A stretch of 64,000 nucleotides of DNA from Larix kaempferi (GCA_027924585.1 BSBM01000372.1:30312001-30376000), one strand, 5' to 3'. Shown: positions 45,553-56,844, counted from the stretch's first letter. Program-made: numbers and translations. Notes: generated by a model from the sequence alone, not told the origin.

Positions 45553-45847
45553 TATAATTTTGTAACAATCCCTCCATAGTATTCCACTTCCCCCATTAAC
45601 CCCCTCTTATAATTAATTAAATATTAACTTAATTTAAAATATGAAGTTATGCAACTATATGTTTCCATGAATCCCCATGCCCTTATTATAATACCATCAT
45701 TATAGGTATAAGAAACTACATAATCTAATACTATTATGTGAGGATAAGACCCACTCTCGTGACCATCATGTGTATGTCTCGCACCTACACTATAACATGG
45801 TTACGCCCCCTTAATCTAATGCAAATATGCAATGGAGGGGTGTTATA

Positions 45848-47106
45848 TACTCCCCCCTTAAAGGAGCTTCATCCCAAAGTCATCATTACTAGTTTCCTAG
45901 TCTCATTACTTATGCTTCCTCTCTTACACACCCTCTCCCTTAGAATTTAGACCATCTGCCACCACTATAATCCTCCATGACAATAATATGGATGGTCTCA
46001 CTCACCATAGAATGGTCCCTCTACTATAAAATGTCCACATATCATACAATAGGCATCCAAAGTTCAATGGGAAGTTTTTGTGGCTTAGCCACCCTCCTAA
46101 CTTTTGGTAAATCTGCAGCCTCATCGGAGTTAACCAAAATCTGGTCCTCATTAGTATTAGTTGGCATTTGGTTATAGGTACACCAACCCTGACATTAGGG
46201 TTATTGTTCCCTTGGCATCTTGAAAGGTTGACCTTTAATCCCTCCCTATGTACCATTAAGTAACTAACCCTAGGTATCAAAATTCCTTCTTCATATGCCT
46301 CCCCCTCGTGAAAATACCTCAAGCTATGGAATTTTGGTAATTGTATAAAGGCAAAAGAACCATTGGCTTATTATTGATGAGTGAGTTAGCCCCAAATCCA
46401 TCATTTTACGTGCATCATTCTCCCTTATGGTTATGGGCTCCCAATATATCCTAGAATGAACTGAACTTGATAGCCCCGGAGTGGAATACTTGAAACAATC
46501 CCTCCATAGATTCCCCACTTCATATAATGTTGAACAACAAGAGGGAAGTTTTCAATAGTCTAGAGTTTGATTGAAAAACCCTAGTTTCCATCCAATATCC
46601 ATTTTGGCCAAAAAACCTTCTAGTCTTAAATCCATTTCCACAAGAATCCTAGCAACCCTTTTATCTGAGGACTTTCATAAGTCTATTTCAAGAGAAATGA
46701 ATTTCCCAAGGGAATTTGCTATGTCCATTAGAGGCTTTCCAATCCACAATTCCAATGGAAGCTCGAGGAGGATAACCCATACATGTTGTATAACCATAGG
46801 TACATGGGTTGAAACCTAATGACCACCAATTAAGGACTAGGCTAGAAGGACCTTGAAGCTATCTCCATGCCATAATGAGGCCTTCATCACTTTCACTTTG
46901 TAATTCAAAACAAATCCATCCTTTAACTTGAATGTGAAATTTTGGCACATAACCTAACAAAATATTCTATAATGCATCCAACTAGCAGTTGAAATACTTA
47001 CTCATTATTAACTTGCAATGCATCTTCCTACTAAATGATTTTTCATTAAAAACCCCACCTTCTCCTTCCGAGCGACATGCCCTAACACCGTTTCCAGCTT
47101 ATGAAC
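45848..47106 (-). pseudogene. Element K internal gene remnant, DUF4283/LINE ORF1-like (unit 1)
   Basis: The minus strand at about 46950-46570 reads FKLKDGFVLNYKVKVMKASL, then VWVILLELPLELWIGKPLMD, IANSLGKFISLEIDL and RVARILVEMDLRLEG. The order (Trp-rich start, VWV-LP-LPLE-W, I-x-x-x-L-G-K, A-R-x-x-V-E-x-D) is that of the DUF4283 domain of plant LINE ORF1 proteins. A tail (about 46200-46050) reads DQILVNSDEAADLPKVRRVA. The 5' part of the gene continues at 53193-53616 beyond element J. Several in-frame stops; no zinc knuckle, protease or RT seen. Assignment is by eye. Confidence 0.5.
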
Positions 47107-47435
47107 TGTTAGGAACCCATGTCTTTACTTTGTTAGTATGTTGTTGTTGGACGCATATGCTTTGTAAGTCGTCCCGTAGTATTTGTTGATCAATAGTTTA
47201 TGTTATTGTTGTTGGCGCATATGCTTTGTAAGTCGCCCGTAGTATTGGCGCCTAGAATTAGTATATAAGTGTGTGTTGAGACCTATGAAGGCACCGTGAA
47301 GTTAATTGTATTGAGCTTGCTCAAAGGAGGTTGCCCCCTCGAAGTGGCCTGTGATCAATATAAAAGTGATTCTGAGTTCTGTCATTTCTGCTATTTCGCA
47401 TATTCTTGTTAATTAATTGTTGCAGGTGCATCACA
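47107..47435 (+). repeat. Element J 5' LTR
   Basis: TGTTAGGAACCCATG to GTGCATCACA. TATA-like TATATAAG is at about 47262. An internal repeat of about 70 bp (GCATATGCTTTGTAAGTCG twice) is present. It lacks 46 bases that the 3' LTR has after GTAGTATT. Confidence 0.93.
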
Positions 47436-48420
47436 TCTGGTATCAGAGCACTTTCTTGGGCTCGCTGGGTGAAATTTCTGCCAATTTTTTTTTCGCATCT
47501 GTTGCAGGTTCGGATTTGGGAATAATCCCTATCCGCTTAACTGTGGGAAGTACTTGGGCATAATCCCTAAAACTCATTGTGAGGAGTACCACAGGAACCT
47601 CGAAGTAGCTGGCCCATTGAGAGGACCTGCCAGCGAAAAGGGCAACGACCCCTACCTGATTGACTAGTTCCCACCCGTGAGGTAAACCAAGAGCTGTCGT
47701 TTGTGGCAAAGCGGTTATCAGTTTTACCTGAGCCGTGGAGTGAGGGGTACTGCCCCAATACGCAAGCCGTCAGACATCATTGGTGGCCGAGTGAAACCCC
47801 TGAACTGTTAGGAAGCCGCACATACCTGGGGTCCATATCTACTTTCAGCTGAACTATTGTCGATCATTGCTGCGCCGTTTCAGATCCATTTTGCAAGCCG
47901 TTCCAGATTCAGCCATTTTCAATCCATTCGGAGCTGTTCCAGATCCCTTTCGAGCCGTAGCCGCTCCAGTCTAAAAAAAAAAAAAAAAAAAAAAAAAAAC
48001 AGTTTTTTCTACATATCTCCCTTATTTTCACTCTGTTTCCCTTGAAATTTTCGGGGAACCCCTGTCATCCCATTCTACATATTTCAGTCCTGAGGACCCT
48101 ATCCCCAATTCCCCTTCCCAAATCCCGAAATCCCACATTTGTCTATTTTTAGGGTTTGCCATAACTTCCTCAGATTTCACCCAATCACCTTCAAATTTTA
48201 CCACAGAGTTCCTTTCTGAATTCTGCTTCTTTGTTCCCCTCTGCAAAATTTTCCCATTCTTTCACCCTGCTTCTGAAATCCTCATTTTTGCTTCCCTGTC
48301 TATCCAACAGTGTCCAAAACCTAGTCAAACCCCAATTACCCTTCTGATTTTTTCCCAAGTCCAGATTTTCCTTTACTGAAGTAGTTTCTGTTTTTGTTTT
48401 CCTACCCAGTCAACCGAAAA

Positions 48421-48453
<33 letters not shown>

Positions 48454-48490
48454 ATAAAATTAAATAAAATTAAATAAATAAATCCTGGTT
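47436..48490 (+). other. Element J primer site and leader with poly(A) tracts
   Basis: TGGTATCAGAGCA at 47438-47450 pairs with initiator Met tRNA. The 1-kb leader holds an A27 run (47973-47999) and an A21 run (48417-48437) followed by TAAA repeats up to 48484, just before the gag ATG. No coding region seen. Confidence 0.8.
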
Positions 48491-48739
48491 ATGGTTGTCA
48501 CCCGTGCAGGAGCAAAAACCATGGAGGACGCACTTGCAGCCATCCAAGCCAAACTCCAGGATCTGGATGAAAAATTTCTCGGTCTCCATCTTGAACATTC
48601 ATCTATGAACAACAAACGGCAGTCCGAGTCTTCAGCAGACAATGGGTTCTCTTCTTCCAGCAATTTCCGTGGTCCGAAGCTTGATTTTCCTCGCTTCAAT
48701 GGTACCGATCCAACTGGATGGATCTATCGTGCAGAATAG
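48491..48739 (+). pseudogene. Element J gag, N-terminal part
   Basis: The ATG at 48491 (MVVTRAGAKTMEDALAAIQA) opens the polyprotein. FRGPKLDFPRFNGTDPTGWI is the typical chromovirus gag start. TAG at 48737 falls in RAE-Q-YFSLHNTF, where CAG is expected. The same frame continues without a shift through 48740-48781 into the next entry. Confidence 0.85.
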
Positions 48740-48781
48740 TATTTCAGTCTGCATAATACTTTTGATGTCAACAAAGTTCCG

Positions 48782-51505
48782 TTGGCATCCTTTCATTTGG
48801 AACATGAAGCTCTTCAATGGTATCGTTGGTACATCAAGGCTCATCCAGAGCCCAAATGGCCAGAATTTTGCCAGCTCCTTTTGCAACGATTTGGTCCTAG
48901 TGCTTTTGATGACTTCACGGGAGCCCTCACTAAACTTCGCCAAACTGGCACTGTGAGAGAGTATCAAACCGAATTTGAGAATCTAGCCAACCACACCGAA
49001 GGATTGTCTGATGGCTTTTACCGGAGTTGTTTTATCAGTGGTCTAAAGGATGCCATCCGCTCTGAGGTCAAAATGTTCTGTCCCAACACAATGATGGAAG
49101 CACTAGGGTTGGCTAAGTTGGTAGAAGAGAAGATTGCAGCCCAACAACGCTCCAAGCCCACTTTTGTTCCCTTCCGAAATATGGGTTCTCAGCGACCACC
49201 TGTACCACAGGATCCTCGACCGACTCCTATCAAGCGTTTGTCTGAAACAGAGATGCAAGCACGCAGAGAAAAGGGGCTTTGCTATAATTGTGATGAGAAA
49301 TTCACTCGGGGACATAGATGTGTTCAGCAAAAGCTCTATCTCTTGGATGTGGAGTCTCCGCCTGCCTCTGAAATTGGTGATGAAGATCCAGAAACACTGG
49401 ATGCTCCGGTTGACATTCAGGAACCTCCTATTGACCATCCGTCTCAGGATGACCAGCCAGAGATCTCTCTCCATGCTTTAGATGGAATCACCACCCCCCA
49501 AACAATGCGGGTCAGGGGTTACTTCAAGAAGCTTCCTCTTACAATACTCATTGATTCTGGTAGCACTCATAATTTCATTGACCCTCGGATCGCCAAACAA
49601 GCTGATTGTTTTATCCATCCTTGCTCCAACTTTGAAGTCATGGTTTCCAATGGGGGCACCTTACCTTGCAAAGTGAAGTGTCGAAATGTGCGTATCTCTA
49701 TGGGAGATTATACCTTGCGCTCTGACATGTTTGCCTTGCACTTAGGCGGATGTGATGTGGTTTTGGGCGCTCAATGGCTACGCACACTTGGCCCTATCTT
49801 ATGGGATTTTGCTGAACTTTGGATGCAGTTTTCCCTCAATGGACACAAACACACATTGACAGGATTACAACCAGGTTCTCTCAGCATCATCAGTTCACAT
49901 CGCATGGAAAAACTCCTCAAGAAGAATTCACATGGTGTCATCGCTAAGATCCATTCCATCCAGATGCAACCATCAGCGGTCTCCACTACTCCTTTGGATC
50001 TACAACAAATTCTGGATCGATATACAGGTGTCTTTGCTGAACCAGTGGGATTGCCACCTTCAAGGCCAGAAGACCATCGTATTCAGCTCCTTCCTGGAAG
50101 CGTTCCTCCCAACATCAGGCCCTATCGCTACCCATTTCACCAAAAAACGGAGATTGAAATGCTCGTTCGGGACTTATTAAAGCAAGGTATTATTCGCCCA
50201 AGCACTAGTTCCTTTTCTTCTCCAGTTATTCTTGTCTGCAAAAAAGATGGGTCATGGCGCCTCTGCATTGACTTCCGAGCACTTAATCACCTCACCATCA
50301 AGGATAAGTTTCCAATTCCTGTTGTTGATGAGCTTCTTGATGAGCTTCATGGGGCTCACTTTTTCTCCAAGTTGGATCTTCGTTCTGGGTATCATCAAAT
50401 TCGGGTTCACGAGGATGATATCCCTAAAACAGATTTCCGCACACATGATGGCCATTATGAGTTTTTGGTCATGCCCTTTGGCCTCACTAATGCTCCTTCC
50501 ACATTCCAGGCCTTAATGAATAAAATATTTCGACCCTACTTGCGGAAATTCATTATGGTATTCTTTGATGATATCCTCATCTACAGTAAAACATGGGATG
50601 AACATCTCCAGCATTTGGATCTTGTCATGCAACTTTTCTCTGACCATCATCTCCATGCCAAGCAGTCTAAATGTGTTTTTGGACAGAAGGAAGTTGAGTA
50701 TCTCGGGCACATTATCTCAGCACAAGGGGTTCGCGTGGATCCTGCCAAAATCGATGCCATGAACAATTGGCCGCATCCTCAGACACTCAAGAGCCTTCGT
50801 GGTTTTTTGGGGTTGACTGGCTACTACCGCAAGTTTGTCAAGGATTATGGGAAGATTGCAGCTCCATTAACGACTCTATTGAAAAAGGATGCCTTCACAT
50901 GGACACCTGCTGCTCAGTGTGCATTTGACAAACTAAAACAAGCTATGTGTACTACACCTGTGCTAGCTATGCCCGATTTTTCCAAGCCCTTCACTATTGA
51001 GAGTGATGCTTGCGGCAATGGACTTGGTGCTGTTCTCCTTCAAGATGAACACCCCATTGCGTTCACCAGCAAATCCCTTTCAGGTAAGAATCTAGCTGCC
51101 TCTACCTATGAGAAGGAAATGATGGCTATTTTGCATGCAGTACAGAAGTGGCGCCCATACCTATTAGGGAATCATTTCTGCATCAAGACTGATCACCAGA
51201 GTCTGAAATATTTCTTGGACCAGCGTGTCTCCTCCCCAGCACAACAGAAATGGGTTAGCAAACTCATGGGTTATGACTATGAGATCACTTACAAGAAGGC
51301 TAAAGACAATATTGTGGCAGATGCTCTTTCTCGCACATTTGAGGCCCAAGGTTCTCTTTCAGCTATTTCTATGCCTGTTCCAAATTGGTTGCAATCTGTT
51401 CAACAGGGTTATGTCAATGACTCCTCCTTATCTCAAATCATCCAACGCTTGACCAACAACCCTTCTGCTATACCACATTACTCTTGGGATGGTGCTTCTC
51501 TGTGA
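48782..51505 (+). CDS. Element J gag-protease-RT-RNase H polyprotein
   Basis: 907 open codons. Gag to about residue 120; zinc knuckle CYNCDEKFTRGHRC at 167-180; protease LIDSGSTHNFID with DSG at 258-260; RT about 450-640 with [24 protein letters not shown] and the catalytic FFDDILIYS at 594; RNase H about 735-855 with ESDA, YEKE, TDH and ADALSR. All catalytic residues I can see are present. The listed ATG is internal: the real frame starts at 48491, one stop upstream. It ends at TGA 51503, where CGA (Arg) fits, before YKGRLVLP. These enzymes mature gag and copy the element RNA. Confidence 0.92.
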   Translation: MASFHLEHEALQWYRWYIKAHPEPKWPEFCQLLLQRFGPSAFDDFTGALTKLRQTGTVREYQTEFENLANHTEGLSDGFYRSCFISGLKDAIRSEVKMFCPNTMMEALGLAKLVEEKIAAQQRSKPTFVPFRNMGSQRPPVPQDPRPTPIKRLSETEMQARREKGLCYNCDEKFTRGHRCVQQKLYLLDVESPPASEIGDEDPETLDAPVDIQEPPIDHPSQDDQPEISLHALDGITTPQTMRVRGYFKKLPLTILIDSGSTHNFIDPRIAKQADCFIHPCSNFEVMVSNGGTLPCKVKCRNVRISMGDYTLRSDMFALHLGGCDVVLGAQWLRTLGPILWDFAELWMQFSLNGHKHTLTGLQPGSLSIISSHRMEKLLKKNSHGVIAKIHSIQMQPSAVSTTPLDLQQILDRYTGVFAEPVGLPPSRPEDHRIQLLPGSVPPNIRPYRYPFHQKTEIEMLVRDLLKQGIIRPSTSSFSSPVILVCKKDGSWRLCIDFRALNHLTIKDKFPIPVVDELLDELHGAHFFSKLDLRSGYHQIRVHEDDIPKTDFRTHDGHYEFLVMPFGLTNAPSTFQALMNKIFRPYLRKFIMVFFDDILIYSKTWDEHLQHLDLVMQLFSDHHLHAKQSKCVFGQKEVEYLGHIISAQGVRVDPAKIDAMNNWPHPQTLKSLRGFLGLTGYYRKFVKDYGKIAAPLTTLLKKDAFTWTPAAQCAFDKLKQAMCTTPVLAMPDFSKPFTIESDACGNGLGAVLLQDEHPIAFTSKSLSGKNLAASTYEKEMMAILHAVQKWRPYLLGNHFCIKTDHQSLKYFLDQRVSSPAQQKWVSKLMGYDYEITYKKAKDNIVADALSRTFEAQGSLSAISMPVPNWLQSVQQGYVNDSSLSQIIQRLTNNPSAIPHYSWDGASL

Positions 51506-51520
51506 TACAAGGGTCGTCTG

Positions 51521-52783
51521 GTGCTTCCCCAGAGCACAGATCTTCAACAGGCTGTCTTCTATGAACTCCATGCTTCTCCATCGACAGGGCACTCTGGGTT
51601 CCTCAAAACGTATGAACGAGCACGGCGTAACTTCTTTTGGCAGGGCATGAAAAGGACAATTCAACAGATGGTGGCTGAATGTGATACCTGCCAGCGCAAT
51701 AAGGGTGAATGTGATACCATACCTACACGGATTTGGACAGATATTTCTATGGATTTCATTGAAGGGCTCCCTAAATCTGGCGGGAAGACAGTGATTCTCG
51801 TTTTGGCTGATCGCCTCTCCAAATATAGTCATTTTTGTGCTCTCAGCCATCCCTATACAGCCTCCTCCGTCGCTCAAATTTTTCTGGACCAGATCTTTCG
51901 TCTTCATGGCTTCCCTTCTTCCATTGTCTCGGATCGTGATGCGACTTTCACCAGTCATTTTTGGACAGAACTATTTCGCCACACTGGCACCAAACTGAAG
52001 ATGAGTTCAGGGTATCACCCACAAACAGATGGTCATACTGAAATTGTCAATAAATGCTTGGAAACTTATCTTCGTTGCTTCACCTCGGAACAACAACATC
52101 AGTGGGAAAAATGGCTCCCTCTCACTGAATGGTGGTACAATACCTCTTACCACACTGCCTCTAAAATGACCCCATATGAAGTAGTCTATGGTCAGGCACC
52201 TCCAGCTCTTCTTCCATACACCCCCACCAGTTCACCAGTTCAGGAAGTTGACACGGTCCTTCGAAACCGCGATCAGATTCTTCGCATTTTGCGGGACAAT
52301 CTTCACATGGCAAGAAATCGCATGAAGCAACAAGCTGATCAGCACCGTTCTGAGCGCACTTTTCAAGTCGGCGATATGGTTTTTCTGCGTCTCCAGCCGT
52401 ACAAACAATCATCCTTGAAACTCAAAGGGCGTCATAAGCTTGCTCCAAAGTTCTATGGGCCATATCGGATTCTTCAGAAGATTGGGTCCATTGCTTATAA
52501 ATTGGAACTTCCTCCTTCTTCCCGCATTCATCCAGTCTTTCATGTGTCTTGTCTGAAGAAAGTTCTTGGCACCAACATCAGTGGACAAACGATTTTACCC
52601 GAATTGGATAATGAAGGATCCATCCTTTTGGAGCCAGAGGCCATCCTCAATCGACGCACGCGTCAGCTTCTCTCTCGCTCTATCACAGAGGTCTTAATTC
52701 AGTGGCACGGCATGCAACCTGAGGATGCTACATGGGAACCACTCCTTCAGATTCAACAACAATTTCCACATCTAAAGCTTTGA
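51521..52783 (+). CDS. Element J integrase with chromodomain
   Basis: Same frame as the upstream polyprotein. HHCC zinc domain at residues about 17-57 (H17, H24, C54, C57); catalytic core with D78 (ISMDFIEGLP), D138 (VSDRDATF) and E174 (HPQTDGHTEIVN). A C-terminal chromodomain at about 360-415 (ILNRRTR, VLIQWHGMQPEDATWEP) would guide insertion to marked chromatin. The linker after C57 is short and repeats ECDT (GAATGTGATACC twice, about 51678 and 51708), replacing the usual segment before the core. Confidence 0.92.
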   Translation: MLPQSTDLQQAVFYELHASPSTGHSGFLKTYERARRNFFWQGMKRTIQQMVAECDTCQRNKGECDTIPTRIWTDISMDFIEGLPKSGGKTVILVLADRLSKYSHFCALSHPYTASSVAQIFLDQIFRLHGFPSSIVSDRDATFTSHFWTELFRHTGTKLKMSSGYHPQTDGHTEIVNKCLETYLRCFTSEQQHQWEKWLPLTEWWYNTSYHTASKMTPYEVVYGQAPPALLPYTPTSSPVQEVDTVLRNRDQILRILRDNLHMARNRMKQQADQHRSERTFQVGDMVFLRLQPYKQSSLKLKGRHKLAPKFYGPYRILQKIGSIAYKLELPPSSRIHPVFHVSCLKKVLGTNISGQTILPELDNEGSILLEPEAILNRRTRQLLSRSITEVLIQWHGMQPEDATWEPLLQIQQQFPHLKL

Positions 52784-52812
52784 GGACAAAGCTTTTTTTA
52801 AGGGGGAGGGGA

Positions 52813-53187
52813 TGTTAGGAACCCATGTCTTTACTTTGTTAGTATGTTGTTGTTGGACGCATATGCTTTGTAAGTCGTCCCGTAGTATTTGTTGATCAAT
52901 AGTTTATGTTATTGTTGTTGGCGCATATGCTTTGTAAGTCACCCGTAGTATTGTTGATCCATAGTTTGTAACGGCCCATGGTTTTGACCCATAGAATTGG
53001 CGCCTAGAATTAGTATATAAGTGTGTGTTGAGACCTATGAAGGCACCGTGAAGTTAATTGTATTGAGCTTGCTCAAAGGAGGTTGCCCCCTCGAAGTGGC
53101 CTGTGATCAATATAAAAGTGATTCTGAGTTCTGTCATTTCTGCTATTTCGCATATTCTTGTTAATTAATTGTTGTAGGTGCATCACA
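52813..53187 (+). repeat. Element J 3' LTR
   Basis: Follows AAGGGGGAGGGGA (52800-52812). TGTTAGGAACCCATG to GTGCATCACA, then TGAAC. It carries the 46 bases missing from the 5' LTR. Confidence 0.93.
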
Positions 53188-53192
53188 TGAAC

Positions 53193-53640
53193 CCTCACCT
53201 TGATGCATTTTGGTTTACATTGAATTTGACTAGGATTGAGAAATTTCAAGTTCATAGTTGCAAACTAAGGAGAAAGAGAAGCTGACAAAGGTCTAGGCTA
53301 TAGTTGACCCCCTAAAACTTCACAACCGCACTTGCTATGAGTTAGATCAAGGTTCAAGGGAATAAATGAATGTTCTTGGGAAACCAACCTAGGGATCTCC
53401 TATACAATATGTACCATGATAGATCTGAGCCCCAATTTCCTACCTCCATTTGGCACTACATCCATACTACCTCATGCAGATAGAATAGGAAGGATATCAC
53501 CCTTAATAGCCTTCATGCATTCACAAACCTCCAACAACTCCTCATGCGATATGAAGATATCATGTGGACACAATTCATCATTCTCCCCATGGTCAAGGAT
53601 TTCCTCCTTGTTTTCCATAACTTGGTAGGAACAAATATAT
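53193..53640 (-). pseudogene. Element K unit 1 internal gene, 5' part
   Basis: On the minus strand from ATG 53616, 25 bases after the LTR end: MENKEEILDHGENDELCPHD, then EELLEVCECMKAIKGDILPI. Stops follow, and the stretch joins 47106 across element J (RV-EKVQTVLGYVA in unit 2). No known domain in this N-terminal part. The short distance from LTR to ATG leaves no room for a normal leader. Confidence 0.5.
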
Positions 53641-54389
53641 TGTAAAACCCAACTCATAATCGATTTAATAACACTTAAAAATAACATTTATAATACAGGT
53701 AATATTTACCGATATTAAAATAATCTCAATAGTGATATTAAATTGGGCAGAAGGAAAGTGATATCACAAAGGCCAACTTAAGTATGTACCTATTGGTTGA
53801 AGTAGATAGAGTAGATCACTGTTAGAATAGCATGGGAAATCCACAAGTTGGGGACCACTCTCCTCTCAACCAACCTCCTATTCATAGATTGGGAGCCCTC
53901 ACTCAGCAATACCAAGCTAGAAACACTCTCATCATTGGAACCTTTCCTTAGCCTCCAAAACTTTCATCTCCTCCAAGACCCAAGAACAAATGTGGAGGAG
54001 GAAGAAGAAATGAGCCCTCCCCCCCCTCTCATTTCCCCCTTTTTAATATTTCCCCAATTGGACACATGTACACATGCAAAAATTCCCTAATTAGATAAAT
54101 AGGTAATATATTGTATTATTTTATTCCACTTCCCCCATTAACCCCCTCTTATAATTAATTAAAGATTAAATTAATTTAAAATATGAAGTTATGCAACTAT
54201 ATGTTTCCATGAATCCCCATGCCCTTATTATAACACCATCATTTTAGGTATAAGAACCTACATAATCTAATACTATTATGTAGGGATAAGACCCACTCGC
54301 GTGGCCATCATGTGTGTGTCTCGCACCTACACTATAACATGGTTACGCCCCCTAAATATAATGCAAATATGTGATGGAGGGGTGTTACA
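53641..54389 (-). repeat. Element K LTR (between units 1 and 2)
   Basis: 749 bp. Minus strand begins TGTAACACCCCTCC (54389) after AAGGGGGAGTA and ends GTTGGGTTTTACA (53641). About 95% alike to 56095-56844 by eye. Confidence 0.72.
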
Positions 54390-56094
54390 TACTCCCCCTT
54401 CAAGGAACTTCATCCCGAAGTCATCATTACTAGTTTCCTAGTCCCATTACTCATGCTTCCTCTCTTACACACCTTCGCCCTTAGAATTCATACCATCTGC
54501 CACCTCTGTAATCCTCCATGACAATAATCTGGATGGTCTCACTCGCCATAGAATGGTCCCTCTACTGTAACATGTCCACCCGTCATACAATAGGCATCGA
54601 AATTTCCATGGGAATTTTTTGTGGCTTAGCCACCCTCCCAACTTTTGGTAAATCTGCAGCCTCATCGGAGTTAACCAAAATATGGTCCTCATTAGTATTA
54701 GTTGGCATTTGGTATAGGTACACCAACCCCGACATTAGGATTATTGTACCCTTGGCATCTTGAAATGTTGGCCTTTACTCCCTCCCTATGCACCATTAAG
54801 GAACTAACCCGAGGTATCAAAATTCCTTCTTCATATGCCTTCCCCTCGTGAAAATACCTCAAGCTATGGAATTTTGGTAATTGTATAAAGGGAAAAGAAC
54901 CATTGTCTTAGTATTGATGAGTTAGTTGGTCCCCAACCCATAATGTTACTTGCACCATTCTCCCTCATGGTTATGGGCTCCCAAGAGATCCTAGAATGAA
55001 CTGAACTTGATAGCCCCAGAGTGGAATACTTGAATCAATCCCTCCATAGATTCCCCACTTCATGTAATGTTGAACACCAAGAGGGAAGATTTCAATAGTA
55101 TAGAGTTTGAGTGAACAACCCTAGTTTCCATTCAATATCCTTTTTGGCCAAAAAACCTTCTCTTAAATCCATTTCCACAAGAATCCTAGCAACGCTTTTA
55201 TCCGAGGAATTTCATAAGTCTGCTTCAAGAGAAATGAATTTCCCAAGGAAATTTTCTATGTCCATTAGAGGCTTTCCAATCCACAATTCCAATGGAATCC
55301 CGAGGAGGATAACCCGTACATGTTGTATAACCATAGGTTCACTACATGGGTTGAAACCCAATGACCACCAATTAAGGACTAGGCTAGAAGGCCCTTGAAG
55401 TCAGCTCTACTCCAAAGGAGGCCTACATCACTTTCACTTCGTAATTCAAAATGAATCTATCCTTTAACTTGAATGTGAAATTTTGGCACATAACCTAAAA
55501 AAATCTTTTATAATGCATCCAACTAGCAGTTGAAAGAGTTACTCATTATTATCTTGCCATGCCTCTTCCTACTAAATTATTTTTCCTTAAAAACCCCACC
55601 TTCTCCATCCCAGCAACATACCCTAACACCGTTTGCACCTTCTCAACCCTCACCTTGATGCATTTTGGTTTACATTGAATTTGACTAGGATTGAGAACTT
55701 TCAAGTTCTTAGTTGCAAACAAAGGAGAAAGAGAAGCTGACAAAGGTCTAGGCTACCGTTGACCCCCTGAAACTTCACAACCGCCCTTTCTATGTGTTAG
55801 ATCAAGGTTCAAGGGAATAAATGAATGTTCTTGGGAAACCAACCTAGGGATCTCCTATACAATATGTACCTGATAGATCTGAGCCCCAATTTCCTACCTC
55901 CATTTGGAACTATATCCATACTACCTCATGCAGATAGAATAGGAAGGATGTCACCCTTAATAGCCTTCATGCATTCCCAAACCTCCAACAACTCCTCATG
56001 CGATATGAAGATATCATGTGGACACAATTCATCATTCTCCCCATGTTCAAGGATTTTCTCCTTGTTTTCTATAGCTTTCTAGGAACAAAGATAT
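54390..56094 (-). pseudogene. Element K internal gene remnant (unit 2)
   Basis: Uninterrupted second copy of the internal segment (1,705 bp), colinear with 45848-47106 plus 53193-53640. It has the N-terminal block (GENDELCPHDIFISHEELLE), the middle KVLNPSQIQCKPKCIKVRVE and EKVQTVLGYVAGMEKVGFLR, and the DUF4283-like region at about 55480-55100, more decayed than in unit 1. Frameshifts and stops throughout. Confidence 0.5.
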
Positions 56095-56844
56095 TGTAAA
56101 ACCCAACTCATAATGGATTTAATAACATTTATACTACATTTAATATTTACCGATATTAAAATAATCTCAATAGTGATATTATTGGGAAGAAGGAAAATGA
56201 TACCACAAAGGCCAACTTAAATATATACCTATTGGTTGAAGTAGATAGAGTAGATCATTGTTGGAATAGCATGGGAAATCCACAATTTGGGGACCACTCT
56301 CATCTCAACCAACCTCCTATTCATAGATTGGGAGCCCTCGAGCCCTCACTCAACAATACCAAGCTAGAAACACTCTCATCATAGGAACCTTTCCTTAGCC
56401 TCCAAAAATTTCATCTCCTCCAAGACCCAAGAACAAATGTAGAGGAGGAGGAAGAAATGAGCCCTTCCCCCCTCTCATTTCCCCCTTTTTAAGTTTCCCA
56501 AGATTTCCCCAATTGGGCACATGTACACATGCAAAAATTCCCTAATTAGATAAATAGGTAATATATTGTAATATTTTATTCCACTTCCCCCATTAACCCC
56601 CTCTTATAATTAATTAAAGATTAAATTAATTTAAAATATAAAGTTATGCAACTATATGTTTCCATGAATCCCCATGCCCTTATTATAATACCATCATTAT
56701 AGGTATAATAACCTACATAATCTAATACTATTATGTAGGGATAAGACCCACTCCCGTGGCCATCATGTGTGTGTCTCACACCTACACTATAACATGGTTA
56801 CACCCCCTTAATCTAATGCAAATATGTGATAGAGGGGTGTTACA
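56095..56844 (-). repeat. Element K LTR (between units 2 and 3)
   Basis: 750 bp, aligned end to end with 53641-54389. TGTAACACCCCTCTATC on the minus strand at 56844; GTTGGGTTTTACA at 56095. Confidence 0.72.

Larger units (their letters stand above)
47107..53187 (+). mobile_element. Element J: nearly intact chromovirus (Ty3/gypsy, Reina-like)
   Basis: 5' LTR 47107-47435, 3' LTR 52813-53187, perfect target duplication TGAAC (47102-47106 and 53188-53192). iMet primer site TGGTATCAGAGCA at 47438, polypurine tract AAGGGGGAGGGGA before the 3' LTR. One frame from 48491 to 52783 encodes gag, protease, RT, RNase H, integrase and chromodomain, with only two stops. The LTRs differ at about 2 aligned bases plus a 46-bp gap, so it is the youngest element here. 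Short LTRs, about 6 kb and a chromodomain suit the Reina branch; that is inference. It sits in array K. Confidence 0.95.

Noticed and set aside
46571-46819. 82-codon plus-strand frame (and its copy at 55111)
   Set aside because: Antisense of the DUF4283-like region of array K; the conserved motifs read on the minus strand.
47973-47999. Poly(A) tail of a retrogene or LINE
   Set aside because: It lies inside the J leader between its LTR and gag, with no inserted gene before it and no target duplication.
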